Positions 8,754 to 18,215 of a stretch of DNA of 64,000 nucleotides are shown here, piece by piece. The stretch lies in assembly GCA_050945795.1 (NCBI GenBank), contig JBMNTP010000005.1:8992-72991 (forward strand). The letters are read 5' to 3'. A program made the position numbers and the translations under genes. The DNA comes from JBMNTP01 sp050945795. Lineage in GTDB: Bacteria; Bacillota; Clostridia; Christensenellales; MGBC116941. Numbering within the stretch: the stretch's first letter is position 1; the number at the start of each line of letters is the position of its first letter. The notes beneath the pieces were generated by a model that made no database searches, was not told where the DNA came from, and saw nothing but the letters and a program-made list of their open reading frames with translations.

Positions 8754-9430
8754 GGCATTTCCACCTTCCTATCCGCTAGCTTGTCGCCCAAAATAGCGTC
8801 GTGGCTTATAAAAAGCATAGCCATGTTGCTTTTTTTCTTTATGCTAAGCAAAGTCCCAAGCACATCCGCCTGTATCTTTATATCAAGGCCGGTCGTAGCC
8901 TCATCCAATATAAGTATTTTAGGCGAATACACCATAGCTAACGCAATCGCGGCGCGCTGCTTCATGCCGCCGCTCATCTCATGGGCAAAGCACCCCAGCA
9001 CTTTTTTATCAAGATGCACCATATCCATAAGCATAAGCTCCCGCTCCCGCATTTCGCTTTTACTAATGCTCTTATCGCCAAGCAGCATCATCTCTCGCAG
9101 CGTGCGGCTTAGCGTATAAACGGGGTTAAATGCGTTCATAGACGACTGCGGCACCATGGCTATCTCGCGCCAGCGTATGCTCCGCATGTCCTTATCGCTT
9201 AGAGTAAGCAGATTTTCGCCTCTATAAAGCACCTCGCCGCTCGCCTCAGCCTCGTATTCATTTAGAAGGCCCATTATAGCCGCCGCCACAGTGCTTTTGC
9301 CGGAGCCGGAGCGGCCTCTTAGGCAGAGTATCTCGCCTTTGCCTAAAGTAAAGCTAAAGTTTGATACCGCCTCTTTTTCAGCGCCCAAGTAACGCACCGT
9401 CAGGTTTTTTATATCGAGCAGCTCTTTCAT
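8750..9430 (-). CDS. Oligopeptide/nickel ABC transporter ATPase (OppD/NikD type)
   Basis: A 226-residue ATPase with Walker A GRSGSGKST, signature MSGGMKQRAAIALAM and Walker B ILILDEATT. I placed the start at 9430 rather than 9454 because a GGGGGGAGG Shine-Dalgarno lies just upstream of it. It lacks the long C-terminal oligopeptide-binding extension of classical OppD (about 330 residues), so it is a short NikD-like form. The start lies 53 bp inside the preceding permease gene. Confidence 0.9.
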   Translation of the reverse strand: MKELLDIKNLTVRYLGAEKEAVSNFSFTLGKGEILCLRGRSGSGKSTVAAAIMGLLNEYEAEASGEVLYRGENLLTLSDKDMRSIRWREIAMVPQSSMNAFNPVYTLSRTLREMMLLGDKSISKSEMRERELMLMDMVHLDKKVLGCFAHEMSGGMKQRAAIALAMVYSPKILILDEATTGLDIKIQADVLGTLLSIKKKSNMAMLFISHDAILGDKLADRKVEMP

Positions 9431-10247
9431 CGCGAACCTCCCCCCTAGCGTCAAGACGCCCTTCTATGGCGTAAGCAATCATCATAAGGCTCATGCTTAC
9501 AATGCATATACATAATCCCGGCGGCACTATCCACCATACCCATGCGCCGGTAAGCAAAGCGTTTTTGGCCTGCGCGTAATAAATAATAGAGCCCCAGCTT
9601 TTAGCCGCCGGATTGCCTAGCCCCAAAAAGCTCATAGACGCCTCGGCGAGTATGCCGGATTTTACCCTCGTTATAGCACGATAAAATATAAGCGAAGCCA
9701 ACTCCCTTAATACATGCCGCGTTATAATATAAAAATCCGACGCGCCCATGCCCTTTATCATCTTTATATACCCGCTGCCCTTTATCTTCATAGTAGCCGC
9801 CCTGAGCACCCGCGCCGTCCCCGGCCACGACATAAAACCAAGTATCACCGACATGCTCCACAGCCCTCCATCCATAAAAGCCGCGAGTATTATAACGGCG
9901 GGCAAAAAGGGTATGGTCAGAAAAAAGGCGGTAATCTTCATCAAAATCCTGTCCACCGCCCCGCCTACAAAGCCGGATACAACGCCTATTAAAACCGCCG
10001 CAGCCATAGATATCGCCGCCGACAGCGCGCCTACTATAAGTGAATTGCGGGTGCCGTATATAAGCTCGCTCAATATGTCTTGGCCTATGTCATTTGTACC
10101 TAGCAAGTGCCTGCCGCTCGGCTTTTCAAACGGCTGCCCCGCCTGCTCATATGGCGAATAAGGCGCTATAAAGCCGGCAAAAACGGCGACAAGCACCAGC
10201 GCTATAAGTATAACGGCGCCCGCCCATCCTAAAGCCTTACTCCTCAT
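9378..10247 (-). CDS. ABC transporter permease (OppC/NikC type)
   Basis: A 289-residue inner-membrane permease with about six hydrophobic segments. The BPD_transp_1 loop includes SFLGLGNPAAKSWGSII, the usual OppC/DppC signature, and HLLGTNDIGQDILS lies near the N-terminus. The ATG at 10247 (or the adjacent one at 10250) follows GGAGG. The last residues overlap the ATPase gene by 53 bp and the start overlaps the other permease by about 11 bp. Confidence 0.91.
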   Translation of the reverse strand: MRSKALGWAGAVILIALVLVAVFAGFIAPYSPYEQAGQPFEKPSGRHLLGTNDIGQDILSELIYGTRNSLIVGALSAAISMAAAVLIGVVSGFVGGAVDRILMKITAFFLTIPFLPAVIILAAFMDGGLWSMSVILGFMSWPGTARVLRAATMKIKGSGYIKMIKGMGASDFYIITRHVLRELASLIFYRAITRVKSGILAEASMSFLGLGNPAAKSWGSIIYYAQAKNALLTGAWVWWIVPPGLCICIVSMSLMMIAYAIEGRLDARGEVRDERAARYKKPDGALLGR

Positions 10248-11211
10248 CATGCACCTCCGCCGCCGGATCAAGACGCGCGTGTAAAATATCGGCGATAAAA
10301 AGGGCGAATATTGTAAGCGCGGAGGATATAAGAAATGTGTATTGTATAAGCGGGTAATCGCGAGCGGATACAGCGTCGCGCATCAATACGCCAAGCCCCG
10401 GGTATGAAAAAACCGTTTCAACAAGCACAGACCCGCTTAGCAGATAGCCTATGTCCATCATAACCATTGTAAAAACGGGTATAAGCGTATTTCGCATTAT
10501 ATACCTTATATTTATCTTAGCCGGCGGTATGCCTCTCGCCTTTGCCATAAGCACATAATCTTCATTAAGCGTTCTTAAAAAGCTGTATCTCGTCTGCGAG
10601 AAATACGGCATAATCGATGTTATTATAAGCGCCGATACCGGCAGCACAAGATGCTTTAAAACATCGAATATATGCGCCGCTCCACTAAGGCTGCTCCACA
10701 TTGAATACGCGCCGTAAGTCGGCAGCCATTTTAAATGCACCCCAAACACCGCCATAAGAAGTATAGCAATCCAAAAGGGCGGTATTGAGCTTATAAACGT
10801 GGCGCTCATAACAAGCGGCAGATCCCTTTTCTTTTTTCTTCTAAGCGCGGATAGAGCGCCTAAAAAGCAGCCTATAACAACAGAAAAAACCATCGCAACG
10901 GATGAGAGCAGCAGCGTCCAGCCTATCGCCGGAGTTATAAGCTCGGTTATGGGCAGCCGTTTTGAAAAAGAAACGCCCCAATCGCCGGTGAACAGGTCGC
11001 GTAAATAATACCCGAACTGTACATGCAAGGGGTCGTTTAAATGGTATGCGTCAAGTATGCCCATCTTTTGCTCCGCCGTAAGTTCGGCGGCGCTTTCTCC
11101 GCTCAGCGTGCGTATAGGCGAGCCGGGCAGCAGCCGGGGAATGAAAAAATTGGCGACTATAACTATCAAAAGTATTATGAGGTAGTGTATAACCCGCTTT
11201 TTTATGTCCAT
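10237..11211 (-). CDS. ABC transporter permease (OppB/NikB type)
   Basis: A 324-residue permease with an N-terminal membrane anchor (about 9-27) and the OppB motifs FIPRLLPGSPI, LTAEQK and the loop containing GYLLSGSVLVETVFSYPGLG. It is the first permease of the importer, 28 bp after the binding protein. It forms the transmembrane pore with the gene at 9378-10247. Confidence 0.92.
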   Translation of the reverse strand: MDIKKRVIHYLIILLIVIVANFFIPRLLPGSPIRTLSGESAAELTAEQKMGILDAYHLNDPLHVQFGYYLRDLFTGDWGVSFSKRLPITELITPAIGWTLLLSSVAMVFSVVIGCFLGALSALRRKKKRDLPLVMSATFISSIPPFWIAILLMAVFGVHLKWLPTYGAYSMWSSLSGAAHIFDVLKHLVLPVSALIITSIMPYFSQTRYSFLRTLNEDYVLMAKARGIPPAKINIRYIMRNTLIPVFTMVMMDIGYLLSGSVLVETVFSYPGLGVLMRDAVSARDYPLIQYTFLISSALTIFALFIADILHARLDPAAEVHDEE

Positions 11212-11239
11212 CTCCCCGCTTCACTTTATTTTAAAAACG

Positions 11240-12892
11240 CTATTCGCCTAAAAAAGTATATATGTTTATTACATTCGCGCCCTTGCCCGCTTTGAATCCC
11301 GAATATTGTCCGGTGTTGCAGGCTTGCAGACTATCGGCAAAACCGAGGCATATAAGACCAGGATCTTCGGCTATAATACCTTGTAGTTCTATTAGCACTT
11401 CTTTAAGCTCTTCTGCAGTTCTTATATTATTGTAAGCGCCGGCTATGCTGGCGTCAAACTCGGCGTTTTTATATCCGCATACATTCGATGTACCTATTGA
11501 ATAATCGCTACTGAAAAGGCCGGGTATAAAGTCGGGGTTTATACTTGAGCCCCATCCCCACATAGAAAAATCATAATCCCGCCCTTTTGACACCTCAAAA
11601 TCCGGCCACACAAAAGCATCTACCGTATCCATCTCCATCGCCTTTACGGTAAGCTCTATACCCGCCTGTTTAAGCTGCGCCGATATAAGCTCTGCCGCAC
11701 GTATACGAACGGCGTTTGTTGAATATGCCAGTATCTCAAACGAGCACGGCTGCCCTTGCGGCGTAACCCTTATGCCGTCGCCTTCCCTGTTAAAGCCGGC
11801 CTCATCGAGTATGGCGTTTGCCTTCTCAATATTATACTCATACTCTAAACCCGCCTTTGAATATGGCATATCCGGCCTAATAACGCCTTTTGTACCGACG
11901 GTAGCGTATTGCCCATACAAGGAGCGCATAATGCCGGAAACATCTATAGCATATGTAAGGGCGGCGCGGAATTCCTTTGAATCCATGGGCGCTCTGCCGT
12001 TGTTTATATTCATTATCATAGGCGAATACCCGGGGCTGGCCAGCACCTCTATGCTATCGGTTTGCTCAAACACCTCAAGCATCTCAACATTAACGCTTGA
12101 TGTAGAGGCGGCAAGCTCGCCTGATAAAATGCCCTGCTGCACAACGGTGGCGTCCTCTATTATGGGCATATTTATGTTTTTAACAGCGGGGTCGCCCTTA
12201 AAATAGCCTTCTACCGCCTGGAGCCTGTAATACTCGCCAATCTTATACTCGGATAGCTTGTACATGCCGCTGCCAATTGTATCTGTTACAAGCGAGCCGT
12301 CCTCCTCGCCCTCGTACTGCGCCTTTGATATTATGCGCATGGCGGCAAGTCCGCTTCTTAAAAAGTTTATATCGGAATCAATAAGATTTATCGTAATAGT
12401 GTCTCCGTCTATATCAATGCTTTCAATCTGGTCGCATACCTTTCTTTGGCTGGCGACATTCTGACCCGCCGGATATGTAAACGAAAATTTTATATCTTCG
12501 GCGGTAACCGGCGATCCGTTGTGGAATTTTTGCCCTTCTTCTAATGTGAAGGTATACGTTTTAAAGTCATTTAGAACTTTATAATCGTCCTTCACCATCC
12601 ACGGCACCACCTCATTTTCAAGGTTTGTCGTGAACAGAGTGTCATATATAAGCCTGTTTACAATAGTGCCGGTGCTGCTTACATATGTAAAGGGCGAAAG
12701 GCTGTTCTCATCCTTTGTAATGGCGATTGTAAGCGTTTCTACCCCCGCCGCCGTTTCCTGGGCCGCGCTTGGGCTATCTACAGCCGGCGTTCCTGTTGGC
12801 GAAGCGTCATTATTTGCTACCGGCGCGGTACACGCCGCCGATGTTATTATAAGCGTCAACGCCAAAAGCGCGGCTAGAATTTTCTTTAGCAT
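11240..12892 (-). CDS. Solute-binding lipoprotein, family 5 (OppA/NikA type)
   Basis: A 550-residue extracellular receptor of the importer. The signal peptide is followed by a lipobox ending SAAC (about residue 19), then a Pro/Thr/Ala-rich linker, so it should be tethered by lipid to the membrane. The SBP_bac_5 fold shows in DTLFTTNLENEVVPWMVKD and FHNGSPVTAEDIKFS. I chose ATG 12892 over 12919 because GGAGGG lies just before it and it leaves a normal signal peptide. Ligand unknown. Confidence 0.92.
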   Translation of the reverse strand: MLKKILAALLALTLIITSAACTAPVANNDASPTGTPAVDSPSAAQETAAGVETLTIAITKDENSLSPFTYVSSTGTIVNRLIYDTLFTTNLENEVVPWMVKDDYKVLNDFKTYTFTLEEGQKFHNGSPVTAEDIKFSFTYPAGQNVASQRKVCDQIESIDIDGDTITINLIDSDINFLRSGLAAMRIISKAQYEGEEDGSLVTDTIGSGMYKLSEYKIGEYYRLQAVEGYFKGDPAVKNINMPIIEDATVVQQGILSGELAASTSSVNVEMLEVFEQTDSIEVLASPGYSPMIMNINNGRAPMDSKEFRAALTYAIDVSGIMRSLYGQYATVGTKGVIRPDMPYSKAGLEYEYNIEKANAILDEAGFNREGDGIRVTPQGQPCSFEILAYSTNAVRIRAAELISAQLKQAGIELTVKAMEMDTVDAFVWPDFEVSKGRDYDFSMWGWGSSINPDFIPGLFSSDYSIGTSNVCGYKNAEFDASIAGAYNNIRTAEELKEVLIELQGIIAEDPGLICLGFADSLQACNTGQYSGFKAGKGANVINIYTFLGE

Positions 12893-12947
12893 ATGTCCCT
12901 CCAACAATTTATGTATCAATAACTAATTCCGGCAACTCGCAAACCCG

Positions 12948-13700
12948 CTATTCTATAAGGCCGGGCAATACAAAATAGCCCTCCCTGCGGTACGGCTCTG
13001 CGAACATGGCGGAGCAATGTCCGGTAGACGCCGGATACATATAAAAAGCCTTATCCATCTCTTTCTTATACCGCCTGCCACGCTCAAGATCTGTAGCGAG
13101 GCTCTCCCATTCGGGAACCAGCATTCTGCGGCGCTCTAGCTGCTCTGGCGTTTCGCCTTCCCTTTTGCCAAAATACTCAAGCTGAGTATTAAGAGCGTCC
13201 ATAGCCGCGCACTTTTTATCCCAATACTTGAAAATATCCACAACGCAGTTGGCATTCTCCGGCAGCATATAATATATAGCCGCGCCGCCCGACGGCTCAA
13301 ACCCGCCGCATTCTTCAATAGCGTATTCGCGGCCGGCTAAGGAGATAGCCTCAAGCACCAGCGTCATAAACGGCCGCCGTCCGGGATCAAGGTCGCTTAT
13401 GCAATGCTCAGGGTCTTGCGTTATTATAATGTCCGGCCTGAATTTGCGTATAACGCTTATTACAGCCAGTTTTTCCTCATAAGAGGCGGTAATGCGGCCG
13501 TTATCCATATTCAAAAACTCAAGGCTTACGCCAAGTATCTCAGCGGACACCTTCAAATCCTCTCGCATCTGCAGCCCCGCAAACGCTATAGCGGCATGAG
13601 ATACTCCGCCTTCCTCGACGTTGCGGCACAGCGCTCCCCCGCATTCCACAACCTCCATGCTATAAGCGCCAAGCAGCAGCATTCTTTTACCTTCGCCCAT
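12948..13700 (-). CDS. PIG-L/LmbE-like protein lacking the metal-binding motif
   Basis: A 250-residue protein with the outline of PIG-L de-N-acetylases: MLLLGAYSMEVVECGGAL where the family has AHPDDE..GCGG, then a RPDIIIT strand and a downstream motif DPEHCISDLDPGRR. The usual HPDD zinc ligands read YSME here, so classical Zn-dependent deacetylation is doubtful; the later DPEH..D region could still bind something. It heads the importer operon, 55 bp before the binding protein, with TAGGAGG before the ATG. It could process or sense the imported compound; this is inference. Confidence 0.65.
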   Translation of the reverse strand: MGEGKRMLLLGAYSMEVVECGGALCRNVEEGGVSHAAIAFAGLQMREDLKVSAEILGVSLEFLNMDNGRITASYEEKLAVISVIRKFRPDIIITQDPEHCISDLDPGRRPFMTLVLEAISLAGREYAIEECGGFEPSGGAAIYYMLPENANCVVDIFKYWDKKCAAMDALNTQLEYFGKREGETPEQLERRRMLVPEWESLATDLERGRRYKKEMDKAFYMYPASTGHCSAMFAEPYRREGYFVLPGLIE

Positions 13701-14054
13701 TTAAACCTCCTAGAAAGCACATAAAAATAAAGCCATCCGGCCCGGCTTTTCTTAGCCGCGCAAATGACTTCATGTCAAAATTCACATTATAGTTCAATTA
13801 AAAATCGCCTTCGCGGCATCCAAACTCCGTTTGGCTTATCAAGCGCCTTCTTGACGCCGGTACCCGCCGCATTACGCACAAAATTATATAACGCCGGCGT
13901 CGCGCTGTCAATGCCGTCCGTATTTTTGCCACCTGATAGCGTATCGACTAATGCTGGTTTTTATAGTAAAATAGTAATAACTCTTAAATAGAACTATAAG
14001 CAGATTTACTAGTAAATACAAGCATTCACAAAAGGGTAAGGAAAGGATATTAAT
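13701..14054. other. Divergent intergenic region
   Basis: The region lies between the PIG-L-like gene (-) and the pirin gene (+). Besides the possible attenuator it holds an AT-rich stretch (13955-14050) that should carry the pirin promoter, and AAAGGAT before its ATG. A 75-codon open frame at 13764-13991 (+) has no Shine-Dalgarno and no family resemblance I can name. Confidence 0.5.
13729..13758 (-). promoter_or_regulatory. Possible attenuator ahead of the importer operon
   Basis: Read on the minus strand, CGGCT..AGCCG (13758-13743) can pair, or AAAGCC (13749-13744) can pair with GGCTTT (13734-13729), followed by ATTTTTATG. The two hairpins share bases and exclude each other, as in terminator/antiterminator pairs. 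Stems are short, and no ligand-binding domain was recognised. Confidence 0.35.
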
Positions 14055-14921
14055 ATGGATACTATAAGAAAAGCAATTAAAACCGTTACCGGCTCTCGCC
14101 AAACCGACGGCGCCGGAGTAAATCTTACGAGAGTTCTAAGCCGCGGCACCGTAAAGGATTTCGACCCGTTTCTCATGCTTGACGCGTTCGACTCAACAAA
14201 CCCCGACGATTACACCCGCGGCTTTCCCTGGCATCCTCACCGCGGCATAGAAACTGTAACGTACCTTATAAGCGGCCGCATAGAACACGGCGACAGCCTC
14301 GGCAACAGCGGCGAAATACTCGACGGCTGCTGCCAGTGGATGACGGCGGGCGGCGGCATAATACATCAGGAAATGCCGACTGCCTCTCCCCGTATGCTGG
14401 GAGTACAGCTTTGGTTAAACCTGCCGTCCGGCGATAAAATGACATCGCCGCACTACCGCGATATACAAGCCGATATGGTGCCTGAAATAAAAGAGGACGG
14501 CGCTGTTGTGCGCGTTATATCCGGCGATTATAAAGGCGAAGCCGGAGCTATTGAATCCGATTATGTAAAAATGACGTTTTTAGACATAGCGCTTAACGCG
14601 GCGGCAGAGTGGACGCTTGATACAACGCCGGGCAACACGCTGTTTGTATATATAATAGAGGGCGACGCGTATTTTGAGGCGGAAGGCGGAAGGCAGAATT
14701 TTGACAGCCGCAGCGCCGTACTCTTTAGCGACGGTTCCTCCTTTTTCGCAAAAGCCGGAGATAGCGGCGCCAGGCTGCTGCTTTTTACGGCTCCTCCGTT
14801 GCGTGAGCCGGTGGCGTGGGGTGGGCCTATTGTAATGAATACACAAGAAGAACTCAGCCAGGCGTTTCGCGATATAGACGAAGGCAATTTTATATCTCAC
14901 GACATAAAAGGTCTGGGATAA
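14055..14921 (+). CDS. Pirin-family bicupin protein
   Basis: A 288-residue protein of the pirin fold (two cupin barrels). The N-terminal cupin has the metal motif FPWHPHRGIETVTYL (about 56-70), then GNSGEILDGCCQWMTAGGG and HQEMP. Pirins bind Fe and some act as quercetinases or redox-linked regulators; the function here is unknown. Single gene, AAAGGAT upstream, ending in a bidirectional terminator. Confidence 0.92.
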   Translation: MDTIRKAIKTVTGSRQTDGAGVNLTRVLSRGTVKDFDPFLMLDAFDSTNPDDYTRGFPWHPHRGIETVTYLISGRIEHGDSLGNSGEILDGCCQWMTAGGGIIHQEMPTASPRMLGVQLWLNLPSGDKMTSPHYRDIQADMVPEIKEDGAVVRVISGDYKGEAGAIESDYVKMTFLDIALNAAAEWTLDTTPGNTLFVYIIEGDAYFEAEGGRQNFDSRSAVLFSDGSSFFAKAGDSGARLLLFTAPPLREPVAWGGPIVMNTQEELSQAFRDIDEGNFISHDIKGLG

Positions 14922-15056
14922 AAAACGCCGCAATGCGCCGATATTCGCATTTGAAACATTAAGATCGCATATATGTTTTGGCTTTATAAGTATTATAAGT
15001 AAGCCAATACGCCGATATTTTTTTGCCTGTAAAGCTTTCGGCGTATAACATAAGCA

Positions 15057-15093
15057 AAACAAAAAGATTCGGACAATCCGAATCTTTTTGTTT
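15057..15093. terminator. Bidirectional terminator between pirin and phoR
   Basis: A perfect 17-bp stem with a three-base loop (arm ending AAAAAGATTCGGA, loop CAA). It has an A-run on one side and a T-run on the other, so it can stop both converging transcripts. Confidence 0.9.
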
Positions 15094-15131
15094 ATATTTA
15101 ATAAAAAATATTTTCTTTAAAAAACGTCCGC

Positions 15132-16841
15132 CTACTTATCCTCTTCTGGAAACACCACTAAAAACTTCGTGCCCTTGCCCTGCCTGCTTTCAACGCTCAC
15201 TTCGCCGCCATACAGTCCGGCTATATGTTTTACTATGGACAGCCCAAGTCCCGTACCGCCCGTCTTTTTGGAGCGCCCCTTATCAACCCGGTAAAATCGC
15301 TCGAATATGCGGGGTATATCCTCTTTTGCTATTCCTATACCGGTATCCTCTACGGCAATGCTCGCCCTACCATCGCCCTTGCTTATTATTACAGATACAA
15401 TTCCGCCCTCACGATTATACTTTACAGCGTTGTCAATAAGGTTTGTAAGCAGTTGCTTTATAATTGCCCTAGACGCCCGCACCTTGGCGCTGTGGCCGCT
15501 TACCGCCAGCGTTATGCCGCGTCGGCGCGCTTCTTTCTCCGCCGATTTAAGTGACGATTGCGCCACCTCCATCAAATCAACGCTTTCAAGCAGCCCGGGA
15601 ACGGCGTTTTCCTCAAGCTGCGATATGCGCATAAGGTCGTTTATAAGATTGAGCAACCTGTCCGCCTCAAGCCTTATAAGCATTATATACCGCTCGCGCG
15701 TCTGCGCATCTTGCACCATGCCTTCAGAGAGCAGCTCCGCAAAGCCTTTTATTGTAGTAAGCGGCGTTTTAAGCTCATGCGAAACATTCGCCGTAAACTC
15801 CCGCCTCATATTGTCCGATTCTATTATCAGCGTAACGTCGCTTAGAAACATTATAGCTCCGGGACTTTTTTGCACCGGACTTATAAAAATCCTAAGATAC
15901 GCCCCCGTCATTCTGTTCCTGTAATCGACAACAGACGCCTCTCCGCCTGATACCGCCTTTTTCGCCGCCGTTATAATGTCTTTATGGCGGGCTATATGCG
16001 TTATATCCTTGCCTATCAAATCGCCTTCAATCGATAAGAGCGTACGCGCGGCATCGTTGCTTAAAAGCACCTTGGCCTCACCGTCAAGCATTATAATGCC
16101 TTCTTGCATATAGCGGATAATATTATTTATTTTTTCCGTCTGCTGCTTAAGAGAGTTTACATATTCCTCAACTCGGGCCGCCATATCATTGAGCCCTTTT
16201 ACCACCGGCTTAAGCTCATCATACGCCGGCTCGGGTATATTGCTAACCTCACCGCCCAACACCTGCGGCATAAGCCTTTTAAGACTCCAAAACGGCTTTA
16301 GCACTCTGCTTGTCACAAAGCTTGCCGCGGCGAGAGAGCCTATTATCGCTAATACCGCCGCCGTTATAGCCGCCTTTAAAGTGTCTATCAAAAACATGCG
16401 ACTGTTGTCTAGCGGCATAGAAAAACGGGCTATTATTCCGCCGTCATACTGCTTTGTCATATATAGCATACGCTTGCCGGTAGTATTGCTGGTGCGGATT
16501 TCATCGCCATATCCGTCCACAAGTGCCTCTTGCACTTCCTCACGATAAAGGTGGCTCGGCATTGTTCTGTAATCTACTTCCGAATCGCCCAGCACATTGC
16601 CTTCGCTGTCTATAATAGTAATCCTGACACCGTTTCCAAACGCCGCCGCCTTTTCCTTGGCTACATTATCATAATCCTCCGGCGCTATATCATACGACAT
16701 AACTATATCTATCATGCCATTCATATACGAGCGCGCCTCACGCAAATAACGCTCTTCAACTGATAAGAGCGTTATAGCCGAGTAAATTATGAGCGCCGCC
16801 GTTATAAGCAGCATATTAAAAAGCAGCAGCCTTTTTTTCAT
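15132..16841 (-). CDS. phoR: Phosphate-regulon sensor histidine kinase PhoR
   Basis: A 569-residue membrane kinase: TM1 (about 7-25), an extracytoplasmic domain (about 30-155), TM2 (about 158-178), HAMP, a PAS domain (about 245-340), HisKA with NVSHELKTPLT (His near 350), and HATPase_c with N, G1 (DTGIGIAKED) and G2 (GTGLGLSIVKH) boxes. It should phosphorylate the response regulator encoded 9 bp upstream. Position at the end of the pst operon supports the PhoR assignment over other OmpR-family kinases. Confidence 0.9.
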   Translation of the reverse strand: MKKRLLLFNMLLITAALIIYSAITLLSVEERYLREARSYMNGMIDIVMSYDIAPEDYDNVAKEKAAAFGNGVRITIIDSEGNVLGDSEVDYRTMPSHLYREEVQEALVDGYGDEIRTSNTTGKRMLYMTKQYDGGIIARFSMPLDNSRMFLIDTLKAAITAAVLAIIGSLAAASFVTSRVLKPFWSLKRLMPQVLGGEVSNIPEPAYDELKPVVKGLNDMAARVEEYVNSLKQQTEKINNIIRYMQEGIIMLDGEAKVLLSNDAARTLLSIEGDLIGKDITHIARHKDIITAAKKAVSGGEASVVDYRNRMTGAYLRIFISPVQKSPGAIMFLSDVTLIIESDNMRREFTANVSHELKTPLTTIKGFAELLSEGMVQDAQTRERYIMLIRLEADRLLNLINDLMRISQLEENAVPGLLESVDLMEVAQSSLKSAEKEARRRGITLAVSGHSAKVRASRAIIKQLLTNLIDNAVKYNREGGIVSVIISKGDGRASIAVEDTGIGIAKEDIPRIFERFYRVDKGRSKKTGGTGLGLSIVKHIAGLYGGEVSVESRQGKGTKFLVVFPEEDK

Positions 16842-16850
16842 GCCTGTACC

Positions 16851-17537
16851 TCAGTCGCCAAGCTTGTATCCTATTCCTCTCACCGTCTGTATATATATCG
16901 GGCGCGACGGCTCGTCACCCAGCTTACGCCTCAGCGTTTTAACATGCATATCAACCGTTCGCGTCTCGCCTTCAAAATCGTATCCCCATACCTTTTCAAG
17001 CAACTGCTCACGCGACAATACCCTGCCCCTGTTTTCAAGCAGACAGCGCAAAAGTTCGTATTCTTTAAGAGTGAGCTCAGTTTTTTCATTGCTGATTGTA
17101 ACCTTACGGCTATCTGTATCAAGCGATAAATCCTTGTATTCAAGCGTAGTACCGGCTAAGCGGGAACCGCCTCTTCTTAATACAGCCTTAACCCTCGCTA
17201 TAAGTTCCATAACGCCAAACGGCTTTACTATATAATCGTCGGCGCCTATTTCAAATCCATGCACTTTATCTACTTCTGTGCCTTTTGCCGTTATGAATAT
17301 AACCGGCATATCCCTCATTTTTTCATCTTGACGAACGCGCCGCAGTACATCATATCCACTAAGCCCCGGCAGCATTATATCAAGCAGCAGCAAATTCGGC
17401 TTAAGCTCTGCCGCCGCCTCAAAAAAAGCCTCTCCGCTTTCAAAGCCGCAAACCTTATACCCCGATGAATGCAAAGCGTAGCGCATAAGCTCTCGTATAT
17501 TTTCGTCATCCTCTACAATGCACACGCATTCATTCAT
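16851..17537 (-). CDS. phoP: Phosphate-regulon response regulator PhoP
   Basis: A 228-residue OmpR/PhoB-family regulator: receiver domain with acidic pocket EDDE near the N-terminus, phospho-acceptor Asp in LLLDIMLPG (about 52) and Lys in IVKPFG, then a winged-helix DNA-binding domain with RTVDMHVKTLRRKLG. Its likely target is the TTTACA direct repeat upstream of pstS. It lies 5 bp after phoU and 9 bp before phoR. Confidence 0.9.
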   Translation of the reverse strand: MNECVCIVEDDENIRELMRYALHSSGYKVCGFESGEAFFEAAAELKPNLLLLDIMLPGLSGYDVLRRVRQDEKMRDMPVIFITAKGTEVDKVHGFEIGADDYIVKPFGVMELIARVKAVLRRGGSRLAGTTLEYKDLSLDTDSRKVTISNEKTELTLKEYELLRCLLENRGRVLSREQLLEKVWGYDFEGETRTVDMHVKTLRRKLGDEPSRPIYIQTVRGIGYKLGD

Positions 17538-17542
17538 AACGC

Positions 17543-18202
17543 TTATATTATCCTCTCTTTTTTATGCATACCTGTTACAGCGAATATAACCCATTCGGCG
17601 ATATTTTCGGCATGGTCGCCTATGCGCTCTAGATACTTGGCTATCATGAGAAAATCAATAATCTGATCCTTATTTGCTTCGCCATTGGCGGCAAGGTCTA
17701 TAAGCTCATTTTTTATAACTCCGAACAGGTCGTCCACCTCATCATCCATGGCTATAACTTTCTTTGCCATCTCAACGTCCTGGTACACATACGCGTCAAT
17801 GCCGCGCTTTACCATAGTTGTAGCTATATCAGCCATCATCATTATATGCTCCGGCTCTTTTATATACTGCTGCTCTATAAAGCGCAGCAGTATCTCGGCT
17901 ATATCCGCCGCCTGGTCGCATATGCGCTCTATATCCGTTATCATCTTTAGCGCCGTTGAAATAACGCGCAAATCGCGCGCAACCGGCTGTTGGTGCAGCA
18001 GCAGCTTAAGGCAGCGGCTTTCGATCCGCCTTTCCATAGCGTCAACCACCTCATCGCCTTCTATAACCTCTACCGCCGCGACCTTATCCTTTTCCCTAAG
18101 CGCGAGCATAACCTTTTCTATAGCCTCTTCGGCCATGTTACCCATCTGTATTAAATCATCGTTGAGCTGATTAAGCTCTCTGTCAAAAACGTTTCTTGTC
18201 AT
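17543..18202 (-). CDS. phoU: Phosphate signalling protein PhoU
   Basis: A 219-residue helical protein with two PhoU repeats. Metal-binding motifs include RIESRCL, DIERICDQAADIAE and YLERIGDHAENIAEW. It conveys the state of the Pst transporter to PhoR and restrains uptake. I chose ATG 18202 over 18223 because GAGGAGG lies eight bases ahead; this start avoids overlap with pstB. Confidence 0.93.
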   Translation of the reverse strand: MTRNVFDRELNQLNDDLIQMGNMAEEAIEKVMLALREKDKVAAVEVIEGDEVVDAMERRIESRCLKLLLHQQPVARDLRVISTALKMITDIERICDQAADIAEILLRFIEQQYIKEPEHIMMMADIATTMVKRGIDAYVYQDVEMAKKVIAMDDEVDDLFGVIKNELIDLAANGEANKDQIIDFLMIAKYLERIGDHAENIAEWVIFAVTGMHKKERII

Positions 18203-18215
18203 AGCGGCGTCCTCC

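Noticed and set aside
9378..9430. Apparent frameshift or fusion between OppC permease and OppD ATPase
   Set aside because: Both proteins have complete family motifs; this is a 53-bp gene overlap with a good internal Shine-Dalgarno for the ATPase.
13764..13991. 75-codon + frame in the gap before pirin
   Set aside because: No Shine-Dalgarno, no recognisable family; the region is better explained as promoter DNA.
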